From assembly GCF_002154335.2 (NCBI RefSeq), contig NZ_MTPX02000051.1, positions 1 through 64,000 on the forward strand: a stretch of 64,000 bases of DNA, given 5' to 3'. Position numbers and translations under genes: made by a program. This stretch comes from Actinomyces ruminis (GTDB taxonomy: Bacteria; Actinomycetota; Actinomycetes; Actinomycetales; Actinomycetaceae). The notes under the pieces were generated by a model. It was not told the origin of the DNA. It worked only from the letters and a program-made list of their open reading frames with translations, and did no database searches. Shown one piece after another: positions 1 through 9,424 of this stretch (position 1 is the first letter of the stretch; every line of letters starts with the position of its first letter).

Positions 1-206
1 GGCGGCGTCGTCGTCGCCCCGGAGTACCGCCTGGCGCCGGAGCACCCCGCCCCGGCCGCGGGGGAGGACTGCCTGGCCGCGCTGACCTGGGCCGCCGAGG
101 GCGCTTCGGCGGCGTCGTCGTCGCCCCGGAGTACCGCCTGGCGCCGGAGCACCCCGCCCCGGCCGCGGGGGAGGACTGCCTGGCCGCGCTGACCTGGGCC
201 GCCGAG
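1..206. repeat. Direct 99-base duplication at the window edge
   Basis: Bases 1-99 are repeated exactly at 108-206, an offset of 107. The junction bases 100-107 read naturally as the upstream codons of the second copy (ending in a Phe codon before GGVVVAPEY). The second copy therefore looks genuine and the first looks like a misjoined fragment. Because 107 is not a multiple of three, the duplication breaks the esterase frame. A contig-end assembly artefact is the simplest reading; a real tandem duplication is possible. Confidence 0.9.
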
Positions 207-848
207 CACGCCGCGGACTACGGGGCCGATCCGGGGCGCATCGTCGTCGTCGGCCCCAGCGGCGGCGGGGGACTGGCCGCCTGCCTGGCCCTGGCCGCCC
301 GGGACCGCGGCGGGCCCCGCGCACTGGGCTACCTGCTCGACTACCCGATGCTTGATGACCGCACCGGGCTGGTCGGCCCCGACGGCGCGGTGCAGCCGCC
401 GTCGGCCCGGCAGTACCCCGACGACGGGCTGTGGCCGGCGCACTGGAACGACTGGGCCTGGGAACAGATCCTGCCCGGGAGGCGCGGTGATCCTGCGGTG
501 AGCGCCCACGATGCGGCCGGCCGCGCCGTCGACCAGCCGGGCGGCCTGGTGGGGTTGCCTCCGGTCTTCCTGTCCGTGGCGGGGGCCGAGACCTTCCGCG
601 ACGAGGTGGTCGCCTTCGCCTCGGCGCTGTGGCGCGACGGCGGAGACTGCGAACTGCACGTGTGGCCGGGCGCCACCCACGCCATGGAGTACGTCAGTGC
701 CACCTGGCTGCGCGACGGCCTGGAGACGTCGCGGCTGAGCTGGCTCACCCGGCTGCTTCGACCCGAGGAACCGTGCATCAACCTGGCGCGGGTGGTGGAG
801 GAGGGGACCTTCCCGACGATCACGCTGGGCGCGGCTGGTCGCGGGTAA
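1..848 (+). CDS. Alpha/beta hydrolase (HSL-type esterase), 5' partial
   Basis: Carboxylesterase of the hormone-sensitive-lipase type. The reading frame is open from about position 101 to the TAA at 846-848 and shows the family signature YRLAPEHPAPA. It then has the nucleophile elbow GPSGGG (serine about residue 51 counted from position 108), and later an aspartate region (GAETFRDE) and the histidine region (GATHAMEY) that would complete the triad. The N-terminus with the HGGG oxyanion motif lies outside the window. The first 99 bases duplicate 108-206 in another frame, so the true upstream sequence is not visible. The 3' end overlaps the convergent regulator gene by 29 bases. The substrate is unknown. 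The location beside nan genes makes a sialate O-acetyl esterase role conceivable, but nothing in the sequence shows it. Confidence 0.75.
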   Translation, partial: RRRRRPGVPPGAGAPRPGRGGGLPGRADLGRRGRFGGVVVAPEYRLAPEHPAPAAGEDCLAALTWAAEHAADYGADPGRIVVVGPSGGGGLAACLALAARDRGGPRALGYLLDYPMLDDRTGLVGPDGAVQPPSARQYPDDGLWPAHWNDWAWEQILPGRRGDPAVSAHDAAGRAVDQPGGLVGLPPVFLSVAGAETFRDEVVAFASALWRDGGDCELHVWPGATHAMEYVSATWLRDGLETSRLSWLTRLLRPEEPCINLARVVEEGTFPTITLGAAGRG

Positions 849-1560
849 GGGCGTTTGCCAGTGGCTCGTAGTGGGCCACCACCGCCTCGCGGTAGGCCTC
901 CACGTCGCCGGAACGGGCCGCCTGGAGCATCGCTCGGTGGGCCTTGGCGGTATTGACGATGTCCTCCGGGCGGGGGGCGTCGAGCATGGGGACGGTCAGC
1001 GTGTGGACCGCCCAGAAGGCCTCCATCAGGTGGGCGAAGAGCTGGTTGGGGACCGGCGCCAGCAGCATCCGGTGAAAGCTGCGGTCCTGGTCGGTGAAGG
1101 TCTCTCCCCGCTCGGCCAACGCCTCCATCTGATCCACGACGTCGTCGATCGCAGGGTCCTCACGCCCCTGCCACGCCTCCACCACCGCCTGCGCCAGGGC
1201 GGTGTCCAGGGTGCGGCGAACCTGAACCACCTCGCGCAGGCTGCGGTAGTCGTCCCCGGGCTTGAGCAGACCCCGGAAGACGAGGGACTCGACCATGGGC
1301 CGCATGGAAACCTGCCCCACGAACATGCCGTGTCCGTGGCGCACCTCGACGATATCCAGCGCCGCCAGGGTGCGTACGGCCTCCCGCACGGAGGAGCGGG
1401 ACATGCCCAGGGTCTCGCACAGCTGCGACTCGGTCGGCAGCGGATCGCCGGGCTGGAGGTGGGACTGGAGGATGTAGTCCTTGATGGAGTTCATCGCACT
1501 GGTGGCCTGCGTCGTCGTTCCACTCGTTGAGGCGTAGGCGCCTCGCTTCATATCCACCAC
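820..1560 (-). CDS. nanR: GntR/FadR-family regulator, probable sialic acid repressor
   Basis: Transcription factor of 246 residues. An N-terminal winged helix (about residues 22-85) contains PTESQLCETLGMSRSSVREA followed by the wing HGHGMFVG. A C-terminal all-helical FCD ligand domain (about 105-230) shows the metal-binding type spacing DRSFHRML, then H and AHRAM. It is transcribed divergently from the sialic acid importer and catabolic genes, with 192 bases between the starts. This is the arrangement of nanR in Bifidobacterium breve, where the regulator represses the nan/nag cluster. ATG codons at 1558-1560 and 1549-1551 are both possible starts. Family assignment is firm; the effector (Neu5Ac or ManNAc-6-P) is inferred from context. 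Confidence 0.82.
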   Translation of the reverse strand: MVDMKRGAYASTSGTTTQATSAMNSIKDYILQSHLQPGDPLPTESQLCETLGMSRSSVREAVRTLAALDIVEVRHGHGMFVGQVSMRPMVESLVFRGLLKPGDDYRSLREVVQVRRTLDTALAQAVVEAWQGREDPAIDDVVDQMEALAERGETFTDQDRSFHRMLLAPVPNQLFAHLMEAFWAVHTLTVPMLDAPRPEDIVNTAKAHRAMLQAARSGDVEAYREAVVAHYEPLANALTRDQPRPA

Positions 1561-1676
1561 GGTTCGTTCCTCTTCAGCTTCGGTCTCGGTGTTCTGCGCG
1601 TGCGTGCGGGCCGGCCAGGGGCGGCCGGGCCGGTTCCCAGGTCATCGTTACACATAATCCACACTCCATCCGGGGA

Positions 1677-1734
1677 TTGATCAGATGTCTGATACCTGCT
1701 ACAGTCATTCTACCGACGTCAGACAACAGACGTC
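1677..1734 (+). promoter_or_regulatory. nan operon promoter with candidate NanR operators
   Basis: A -35 box TTGATC (1677-1682) and a -10 box TACAGT (1700-1705) are separated by exactly 17 bases. A perfect 14-base palindrome, ATCAGATGTCTGAT (1680-1693), overlaps the -35 and the spacer, where a bound dimer would block polymerase. Downstream, GACGTC occurs at 1715-1720 and again at 1729-1734, enclosing another TCAGAC half-site. A ribosome site AGGAG precedes the ATG at 1753. The palindrome and promoter are seen directly; the assignment to NanR is inferred from its divergent gene. Confidence 0.65.
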
Positions 1735-1752
1735 CGATCTCAGGAGACCTCA

Positions 1753-3380
1753 ATGACGATCTCGACTCCCCGCGCCTCCCGCCGCGACTTCATCCGCCTG
1801 ACCTCCACCATGGGTCTGGCTGCCGGCATGGCCGCCACCCTCGCCGCCTGCGGCGGCTCCGACTCCGCCGACGCCGGCTCGACGGCGGCTGCGGGCGACT
1901 CCGCAGCCAATGCGGCCGCCTCGAACGCTGACGGTACCATCACCGCCGGCATCTCCTACGAGCTGGGCACCAACGGCTACGACCCCATGACCACCACCGC
2001 CGCACTCACCGTGGCCGCCAACTGGCACACCATGGAGGGGCTCACCGAGCTCCACCCCGCCACCCGCGAGTGCTACGCCGCCCTCGGCGCCGACCTGCCC
2101 ACCCGGGTGGACGACACCACCTACGAGGTCACCCTGCGCGACGGCGCCGTCTTCTCCGACGGTACGCCCGTGACCGCCGACGACGTCGTATTCTCCTTCG
2201 AGCGCGTCCTGGATCCGGACAACAACTCGCTGTACTCCCAGTTCATCACCTTCGTCGACGCAGTGACGAAGAAGGACGACGCCACCGTAACCATCACCAC
2301 CAAGTACCCATACTCTCTGGTGGCTGAGCGCATCAGCGTCGTCAAGATCGTGCCCCGCGCCGCCGTCGAGGCCGACGCCGCCGCCTTCGACATGAACCCC
2401 ATCGGCACCGGCCCCTACATCATGACCGACAACGGCGCCGCCTCCCAGACCATCGTCTTCGAGCGCAACGACCACTACAACGGCCCCCACCCGGCGCTGG
2501 CCAAGTCCATGACCTGGCAGATCCTGCCCGACGACACCACCCGCACCAACGCGATCACCTCATCCGCCGTCCAGGCCATCGACGCCGTCCCCGTGGCCAA
2601 CCTCGCCACCATGCAGGCGCCCATCACCGTGGCCGCCCAGCAGGGCTTCTCCCTGCTGTTCGCCATGTTCAACAACGCCACGCTCTCCGACGTCAAGGCC
2701 CGCCAGGCGATCCTGTACGCCCTGGACTACAACAAGATCTGCGAGACCGGCATGGGCACGCTCGCCACCCCCGCCACCTGCTTCGTCCAGGAGGACCACC
2801 CCGCCTACAAGCAGGCCGGCACCGTCTACACCTACGACGCCGACAAGGCCAAGACCCTCCTCGCGGAGGCCGGCGTGACCAGCGTCAACCTGCTGTGCTC
2901 CGACCACGGCTGGTTCGCCTCCGTCCGCCCGATCATCCGTGAGAACCTCGAGACCCTGGGCATCACCGTCAACTACGAAGAGAAGAAGTCCGCGGACGTC
3001 TACGCCTTCCTGGACTCCGACCAGGGCGACTGGGACGTCGTCATCGCCCCCGGCGATCCCTCCGTCTTTGGCAATGATGCGGACCTGCTCCTGCGCTGGT
3101 GGTACGCGGGCGACATCTGGACCGACACCCGCATGCACTGGAAGGGCACCGACGCTACAACCAGGTGCAGGCCGCCCTGGACGAGGCCGTCCAGCTCGAC
3201 GGCGACGCCCAGGTGGCCAAGTGGCAGGAGATCTTCGACCTCATCGCCGCCGAGGTTCCGCTCTACCCGATCTTCCACCGCAAGTCGCCCACCGCCTACG
3301 ACACCGAGGCCCTGGTCGGCTTCCAGCCGATCGCACTGACCGGACTGTCCTTCGTCGACGTCGGCACCACTGCCGCCTGA
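1753..3380 (+). CDS. nanB: Tat-type lipoprotein, oligopeptide-family solute-binding protein (sialic acid importer); one frameshift
   Basis: Extracytoplasmic binding protein of SBP family 5 (DppA/OppA type), 542 residues once repaired. The N-terminus has a twin-arginine motif (SRRDFIRL, residues 12-19) followed by a lipobox ending in LAAC, so the protein should be Tat-exported, lipidated on Cys and anchored outside the membrane. An Ala/Ser/Asp-rich linker follows. The frame breaks near 3160, where GACGCTAC should read GACCGCTAC (one C missing); the C-terminal part then continues as RYNQVQAALDEAVQ to the stop at 3380. It is the first gene of the nan transport operon, 50 bases before the permease. 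Sialic acid as ligand is inferred from the operon. Confidence 0.85.
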
Positions 3381-3430
3381 CCGGCCGCCCCGAAGACTCC
3401 CGACGCAGATCCCGGTAAAGGAGCAACCCG

Positions 3431-4395
3431 GTGTCCAACCTCCTCCGCCTGATCGGCCGCCGCCTGCTGGCGCTGCCGATCATGGTGCTGGGCGTGACGC
3501 TGCTCGTGTTCGTCGTCATGTCGTTCTCCTCGGCCGATCCGGCGCGCCTGGCGCTGGGGGAGGCCGCCTCGGCAGACGCGCTTGAGCAGTACCGCCAGGC
3601 CCACCACCTCAACGATCCGCTGTTGCAGCGCTACTGGGACTACCTGGTGGGGCTGGCGCACGGCGACCTCGGCACGACCTTCACCGGCGTGAAGATCACC
3701 GACATGGTCGCCGCCGCCTTCCCCATCACGCTGCAACTGACCTTCATCGGCATTTTCGTGGCCGTCGTCCTGGCCACCATCCTCGGTGTCATCGCCGCCC
3801 TGTACCGCGACGCCTGGCCCGACCAGGTCATCCGGGTGATCTCCATCCTGTGCCTGGCCACCCCCTCCTTCTGGCTCGCCCTGCTGCTGATCCAGTGGTT
3901 CGGCGACATCCCCGGCGCCACCGGCACCTTCCCCTCGGTGGTCACCCAGTGGACGTCCTTCGGTGACGACCCCGGTGCCTACGCGCGGCAGATCTGCTGC
4001 CCGCACTGGCCGTGGCCGTGCCCAACACCGGCACCCTCACCCGGGTGGTGCGCACCGCCATGGTCGAGGAGCTCGACCGCGACTACGTGCGCACCGCCAT
4101 CGGCGCCGGCATCCCCAAGCACGTGGTGGTGGCACGCAACGTGCTGCGCAACGCCCTGATCACCCCGCTGACGGTGCTCGGCCTGAGACTGGGCTACGCC
4201 ATGGGCGGCGCCGTCGTCATTGAGATGATCTTCAACATCCAGGGGATGGGGCAGCTCATCTTCCAGGGGATCACCCGCAATGACATCAACATCGTCCAGG
4301 GCGTGTCCATCACGGTCGCACTGGCCTTCATCATCATCAACATCGTCGTTGACATGCTCTATGTGCTGGTCAACCCGAGGATCAGGAGCGTGTGA
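3431..4395 (+). CDS. nanC: DppB-type ABC permease (sialic acid importer); one frameshift
   Basis: Inner-membrane permease, 321 residues after repair, with the usual DppB layout: N-terminal TM helix (LLALPIMVLGVTLLVFVVMS), a periplasmic segment, then five helices. The cytoplasmic coupling loop appears as RTAIGAGIPKHVVVARNVLRN. The start is GTG at 3431, preceded by AAAGGAG. The frame breaks near 3992, where ATCTGCTG should read ATCCTGCTG. The stop TGA overlaps the ATG of the next gene by one base, indicating translational coupling. It would pair with the permease half of the next protein to form the translocation channel. Confidence 0.85.
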
Positions 4396-6537
4396 TGCCC
4401 CACCGCCGCACACTGGACAAGGTCTCCGCCCCCGGCTTGCGCTTCCAGGGCTGGCGGCGCCTGCCGCTCGGCTCCAAGATCGCCGTCGTGGTCCTGGCCG
4501 CCATCGCCCTCATGGCGATCTTCGCCCCCCTCGTGGCCCCCTACGCCCCGGGCGCCACGGGTCTGGCCTCCGCCGAGACCGTCACCCATGTGGAGGGCGT
4601 GGGCGACGTCGTCTCCTCCGACCCCGCCGTCGCCCCCTCCACCGCCCACCTGTTCGGCACCGACGCCACCGGCCGGGACATCCTCTCCCGCGCCGTGTAC
4701 GGGGCCCGGGTCTCCCTGGTGGTGGGCCTGAGCGCCACCGGGGCCGCCCTGGCGCTGGCCGCCGTGCTCGGCGCCGTGGCCGCCACCAGTCGTAAGTGGA
4801 TCGGGGAGGTGGTCATGCGCGTGCTCGATGTGCTCATGTCCTTCCCCGGGATCGCGCTCGCGGCCGTGCTGGTGCTGGCCATGTCCGCCTCCGGGCTGCC
4901 GATGGTGGCCGTGATCGTCATCGCCACCGCGATCGTCTACACCCCCCAGCTCACCCGCGTGGTGCGCGCCAACATCCTGGCCCAGTTCGGTGAGGACTAC
5001 GTGGCGGCCTCCAAGGTGATGGGCGCCCGCGTGCCCTGGATCCTGGCCAAGCACGTGGTGCGCAACTGCGTGGCCCCGATCATGGTCTACGCCACCGTGC
5101 TGGTTGCCGACGCCATCGTCTTCGAGGCCTCGCTGTCATTCATCGGTGCCGGCATCAAGCGGTCAACACCCCCACCTGGGGCAACATGCTCTCCGAGGGC
5201 AAGGCCCTGCTGCTCTCGGGGCACTGGTGGCCGACGTTCTTCCCGGGGCTGATGATCCTGATCACCACCCTGTGCCTGAACATCCTCTCCGAGGGCCTGA
5301 CCGACGCCATGGCCGCCCCGCGCATCCGCACCCAGGTGGACGTGGAGGCGGACGAGGAGGCCATGCAGACCCAGCAGGCCTGGGACGAGGCCGACACCGC
5401 CGTGCGCGCCCACGCCGAGGCGGCCGCGGACTCCGCTCCCGGCGGGCAGCTGAGCGCCCTGACCGGCGTCGTCGCCCCCGCCGCCGAAGAGGTTCCGCTC
5501 GCCGAGCGACTGGCCGCCCTGCGCACCGCCGAACGGGCCCGCCACGACCGGCTCGTCTATCCCACGCCCGAGGCCGCCCCCGTCCTGGAGGTGGAGGACC
5601 TGTCCATCGCCTTCCCCGCCCAGCACGGGGACGTCAACATCGTCGACGGCGTGTCCTTCTCCGTCCGCCCCGGCGAGACCATGGGGCTGGTGGGCGAGTC
5701 CGGCTGCGGCAAGTCGATCACCTCCATGGCAGTCATGGGGCTGCTGCCGCCCACCGCCCGCATCGCCGGACGGATCCGCTTCCAGGGCCGCGACCTGCTG
5801 GAGCTGACCCCCAAGGAGCACAACGCCCTGCGCGGCCACGAGATGAGCATGATCTACCAGGACGCCCTGTCCTCACTGAACCCCTCCATGCTCATCCGCG
5901 CCCAGATGAAGCAGCTCACCTCCCGCGGCGGCACCCGCAGCGCCGAGGAACTGCTCGAACTGGTCGGGCTCGACCCGGTGCGCACCCTGAAGAGCTACCC
6001 GCACGAGCTGTCCGGCGGGCAGCGCCAGCGCGTGCTGATCGCCATGGCGCTCACCCGCGACCCCAGCCTGGTCATCGCCGACGAGCCCACCACCGCCCTG
6101 GACGTCACCGTGCAGAAGCAGGTCATCGACCTGCTGAACCAGCTGCGCGAGAAACTCGGCTTCGCATGGTGTTCGTCAGCCACGACCTGGCCCTGGTGGC
6201 CAAGGTCGCCCACCGCATCACCGTCATGTACGCCGGGCAGGTGGTTGAGCAGGCCGCCACTGCGGAGCTGCTGGCCAACCCCGTGCATGAGTACACCCGT
6301 GGCCTGCTCGGGGCGGTGCTGTCCATCGAGGCCGGCTCCAAGCGCCTGCACCAGGTGCGCGGCACCGTCCCCAGTCCGCAGGAGTTCGTGGCCGGAGACC
6401 GCTTCGCCCCGCGCTCCAGCCACCCCGACGTCGGCCTGAACACCCGCCCGGTGCTGAAGCCCGTGGCCGGCGCCGCCGAGCACTACTACGCCACCACGCC
6501 CGAGCTCGAGGCGATCCTGGCCAAGGAGGCCCACTGA
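4395..6537 (+). CDS. nanD: Fused DppC-type permease and DppD-type ATPase (sialic acid importer); two frameshifts
   Basis: A single 714-residue protein after repair. Residues about 20-300 form a DppC-like permease, with coupling loop VAASKVMGARVPWILAKHVV. An Ala-rich linker of about 75 residues follows, then a complete ABC ATPase with Walker A (GESGCGKS), signature LSGGQRQRV and Walker B ending VIADEP, closed by an OppD-like C-terminal extension. The frame breaks near 5160 (AAGCGGTC, one G missing) and 6165 (GCATGG for GCCATGG). No stop or start separates the two halves, so the fusion is real. Permease/ATPase fusions of this kind are known in actinobacterial oligopeptide-type importers. It explains why only four genes encode a five-domain importer. 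Confidence 0.85.
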
Positions 6538-7361
6538 TGAGCGCCGACAAGCACCCCGGCTGGAACCCCGAGACCGACCCGGTCATCGAGCTGCGCCACG
6601 CCCACGTCATCCACAAGTCCCGCACCGGCAGGCTCTTCCGCCCCGACACGGTCCACGCCGTCAACGACGTCTCCCTGACGGTGCGCCGTGGCGAGACGCT
6701 GGGGCTGGTGGGCGAGTCCGGCTGCGGGAAGTCCACCACCGCCCGCGTCATGACCGGCCTGCAGCCGCTGACCCGCGGCGAGGTCTACTTCAAGGGCCGC
6801 CCGCTCGGTCACTCCGCCGCCGACCGCCGCGCCCTGGGGCGGAGCGTGTCCGTGGTCTTCCAGGACCCGGCCACCGCCCTGAACCCGCGCATGATCGTGC
6901 ACGACACGCTCATCGACCCGCTCAACGTCCACGGCATCGGCTCACCCGCCGAGCGGGAGGCGAAGGTGCGCGACCTGCTGCACCTGGTCGGCCTGCCGCC
7001 CAGCGCCCTGGACGTGCTGCCCCGGCAGATCTCCGGCGGGCAGCGCCAGCGCGTCGCCATCGCCCGGGCCCTGGCCCTGGACCCGGACATCATCGTCGCC
7101 GACGAGCCCACCAGCGCCCTGGACGTGTCCGTGCGCGCCCAGGTCCTCAACCTGCTGCAGGACCTCAAGGCCGCCCTCGGCCTGGGCCTGGTGTTCATCA
7201 GCCACGACATCAACACGGTCCGCTACGTCTCCGACCGCATCGCCGTCATGTACTTCGGGAGGATCCTGGAGACGAACACGACCGCGGAGATCTTCGCCCA
7301 CCCCCAGCAGGAGTACACGCGCACCCTGCTCGCCGCCGTGCCCTCCCTGCTCGAGGCCTGA
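6537..7361 (+). CDS. nanF: DppF-type ABC ATPase (sialic acid importer)
   Basis: Intact 274-residue ATPase of the oligopeptide/dipeptide class, cytoplasmic, energising the nan importer together with the ATPase half of the previous protein. Visible motifs are Walker A GESGCGKS, Q-loop VFQDPATALNPR, signature ISGGQRQRV, Walker B IIVADEP and the H-loop ISHDI. The C-terminus has the family tail (HPQQEYTRTLLAAVP). The ATG overlaps the preceding TGA (ATGA), so translation is coupled. It is one of few genes in the operon without a frame break. Confidence 0.88.
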   Translation: MSADKHPGWNPETDPVIELRHAHVIHKSRTGRLFRPDTVHAVNDVSLTVRRGETLGLVGESGCGKSTTARVMTGLQPLTRGEVYFKGRPLGHSAADRRALGRSVSVVFQDPATALNPRMIVHDTLIDPLNVHGIGSPAEREAKVRDLLHLVGLPPSALDVLPRQISGGQRQRVAIARALALDPDIIVADEPTSALDVSVRAQVLNLLQDLKAALGLGLVFISHDINTVRYVSDRIAVMYFGRILETNTTAEIFAHPQQEYTRTLLAAVPSLLEA

Positions 7362-7410
7362 GACCACGGCAGCCAGTTCAACCCCGCACACTCGCAAGGA
7401 AAACCATCAC

Positions 7411-8322
7411 ATGGACACCCGTTTCACCGGCGTCATCCCCCCGGTCATCACCCCGTTCAAGCACGGCGAGGTGGATCTGGACTCCCTCCGCCGCGTCGTC
7501 GAATTCCTCATCGGATCCGGCGTGCACGGCCTGTTCGTCGGCGGCTCCTCCGGGGAGGTCGCCTACCTGACCGACTCCCAGCGCGACGCCGTCATCTCCG
7601 CAGTGGTCGAATACGCCTCCGGCCGCGTGCCCGTGCTGGCCGGCGCCATCGACACCACCGCCCACCGCGTCATCGAGCAGGCACGGCGGGCCGAGGCCCT
7701 CGGCGCCGACGCCGTCGTCGCCGCCTGCCCGTTCTACGCACTCAACGACGCCGCCGAGATCGCCGACCACTTCCGCGCCATCGCGGCCGCCATCTCCGTC
7801 CCGCTGCTCGCCTACGACGTCCCCGTGCGGCTGAACGGCAAGAAGCTGGACCGCGACATGCTGGTGACCCTGGGGGTGGAGGGCGCCCTGGCCGGGGTGA
7901 AGGACTCCTCCGGCGACGACGTCGGCTTCCGCCGTCTCGTGGCCGCCAACGCCGCCGCCGGCCACCCGCTGGCCCTGCTCACCGGACACGAGTGCGTCGT
8001 CGACGGCATGCTGCTGCTCGGCGGGGACGGCTGCGTCCCCGGCTACGGCAATGTGGAGCCCGGCGCCTACGTCGAGCTGTGGGAGGCCGCCCGGGCCGGG
8101 CGGTGGGACGAGGCGCGTCGCATCCAGGACCGGCTGTGCGCCGGATTCGAGATCGTGTTCGTGCCGCGCGGCCGCTCCGGGGACGCCTCCGGCATCGGCG
8201 CCTTCAAGACCGTCATGGCCGCCCAGGGCACCATCGACGCCAACGAGATGGCCTTCCCGGTACGCGCCCTGGAGGGCGCTCCCGGGAGGGGGTACTCGCC
8301 ATCGCCCGCAGTCAGGGCCTGA
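7411..8322 (+). CDS. nanA: N-acetylneuraminate lyase (DapA/NanA family)
   Basis: Class I aldolase of 303 residues in the DHDPS/NAL family. It would split N-acetylneuraminate into ManNAc and pyruvate. The TIM barrel carries the motif GGSSGE (residues 45-50), the acid/base tyrosine in YDVP and the Schiff-base lysine in AGVKDSSGD. It lies 49 bases after the importer and directly before the ROK kinase and the epimerase, which argues for the lyase rather than dihydrodipicolinate synthase. GGSSGE differs slightly from the GSTGE of classical NanA, so another 2-keto-acid aldolase specificity is possible. Confidence 0.8.
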   Translation: MDTRFTGVIPPVITPFKHGEVDLDSLRRVVEFLIGSGVHGLFVGGSSGEVAYLTDSQRDAVISAVVEYASGRVPVLAGAIDTTAHRVIEQARRAEALGADAVVAACPFYALNDAAEIADHFRAIAAAISVPLLAYDVPVRLNGKKLDRDMLVTLGVEGALAGVKDSSGDDVGFRRLVAANAAAGHPLALLTGHECVVDGMLLLGGDGCVPGYGNVEPGAYVELWEAARAGRWDEARRIQDRLCAGFEIVFVPRGRSGDASGIGAFKTVMAAQGTIDANEMAFPVRALEGAPGRGYSPSPAVRA

Positions 8323-8328
8323 TCTGAG

Positions 8329-9369
8329 ATGACCGGCGCACCCGGAGCGCTCGACCGCCCGCCCGCGACCGCGGGGGACCTGATCGGCGTGGACGTGGGC
8401 GGCACCAAGATCGCCGCCGCCCGCGTCACCGCCGAAGGGACGCTGCGCGGACGCGTGCACGAGGTGCCCACGCCCGCGCACGCGGGTCCCGACGCCATGC
8501 TCGACGCCATCGCCGGCCTCATCCTCTCGATCTCCGTTGGGGAGGCCGCCGACGGCGCCGACGGCGTGGGGGAGGGACCGGCCGTCCCCACGGCGGTGGG
8601 CATTGGCGCGGCCGGCGTCATCGACTCCCGGCGCGGCACGGTCATCTCCGCCACCGACGCCATCACCGGCTGGGCCGGCACGGACATCGCCACCGGAGTG
8701 GCGAAGCGGCTGGGAGCCGCGGGCATGCATCGCCCGGACGGCTCCGTCCCCCCGGTGCACGTCGACAACGACGTCAACGCCTACGCCGCCGGTGAGGCCT
8801 GGCGCGGGGCCGGGACGGATGCCGCCTGCGCGCTGGTGGTCGCCGTCGGCACCGGCGTGGGCGGGGCGGTGATCCTGGACGGACGCGTCCACCACGGGGC
8901 GCACTTCCTGGCGGGGGAGATGGGGCACATGCCCGCGGCCCTGGCCGCGGGGGAGCGGTGCACCTGCGGGCGGATCGGCCACCTGGAGGCGGTCGCCGCC
9001 GGACCGCAGATCGCCCGCCGCTTCTGCGAGGCCACCGGCGCCCAGGACATAACCGGCGCGCTGGCGGTGGAGCAGCTGGCCCGCTGCGGCGACCCCGATG
9101 CGCGCCGCCTGTACCGGGAGGCCGCCACCGCGCTCGGGCAGGCCATCGCCGGCATCGTCACCGTGCTCGATCCCGACCGGGTCATCATCTCCGGCGGCCT
9201 GGCCCGCTCCGGGAGGCTGTGGTGGGGGCCGCTGCGCGAAACCCTGCGCCGCGAGCTGGTCGACCTGGTCGCCACGGACTTGCAGCTCGTCCCGGCCGCC
9301 CTGGGGACGACTGCGCCCATCATCGGCGCCGCTCACGAGGCCGCGCTGCGCCTGAACCGCCCCGAATGA
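8329..9369 (+). CDS. nanK: ROK-family kinase, probable N-acetylmannosamine kinase
   Basis: Sugar kinase of 346 residues. The N-terminal phosphate loop is GVDVGGTKIAAARV; the central ROK zinc motif is CTCGRIGHLEA, preceded by the substrate-binding GEMGHM. The protein has no N-terminal helix-turn-helix, so it is a kinase rather than a ROK repressor. Between nanA and nanE the expected reaction is ManNAc to ManNAc-6-phosphate. The gene follows nanA by six bases. The pathway role is inferred from position; the family is clear. Confidence 0.82.
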   Translation: MTGAPGALDRPPATAGDLIGVDVGGTKIAAARVTAEGTLRGRVHEVPTPAHAGPDAMLDAIAGLILSISVGEAADGADGVGEGPAVPTAVGIGAAGVIDSRRGTVISATDAITGWAGTDIATGVAKRLGAAGMHRPDGSVPPVHVDNDVNAYAAGEAWRGAGTDAACALVVAVGTGVGGAVILDGRVHHGAHFLAGEMGHMPAALAAGERCTCGRIGHLEAVAAGPQIARRFCEATGAQDITGALAVEQLARCGDPDARRLYREAATALGQAIAGIVTVLDPDRVIISGGLARSGRLWWGPLRETLRRELVDLVATDLQLVPAALGTTAPIIGAAHEAALRLNRPE

Positions 9370-9424
9370 ACCGGGGCGCCGCATACCGCCCGTCGGCACC
9401 ACACATCCGCATCAAGGAGGACCC

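Noticed and set aside
1753-7361. Di/oligopeptide importer (dpp/opp) as the final name of the ABC transporter
   Set aside because: The proteins are of that family, but the operon continues into nanA, nanK and nanE behind a divergent NanR-like regulator, so sialic acid uptake is better supported.
7411-8322. Dihydrodipicolinate synthase (dapA)
   Set aside because: Same fold and catalytic lysine, but the gene sits inside the nan operon; lysine biosynthesis genes are absent nearby.
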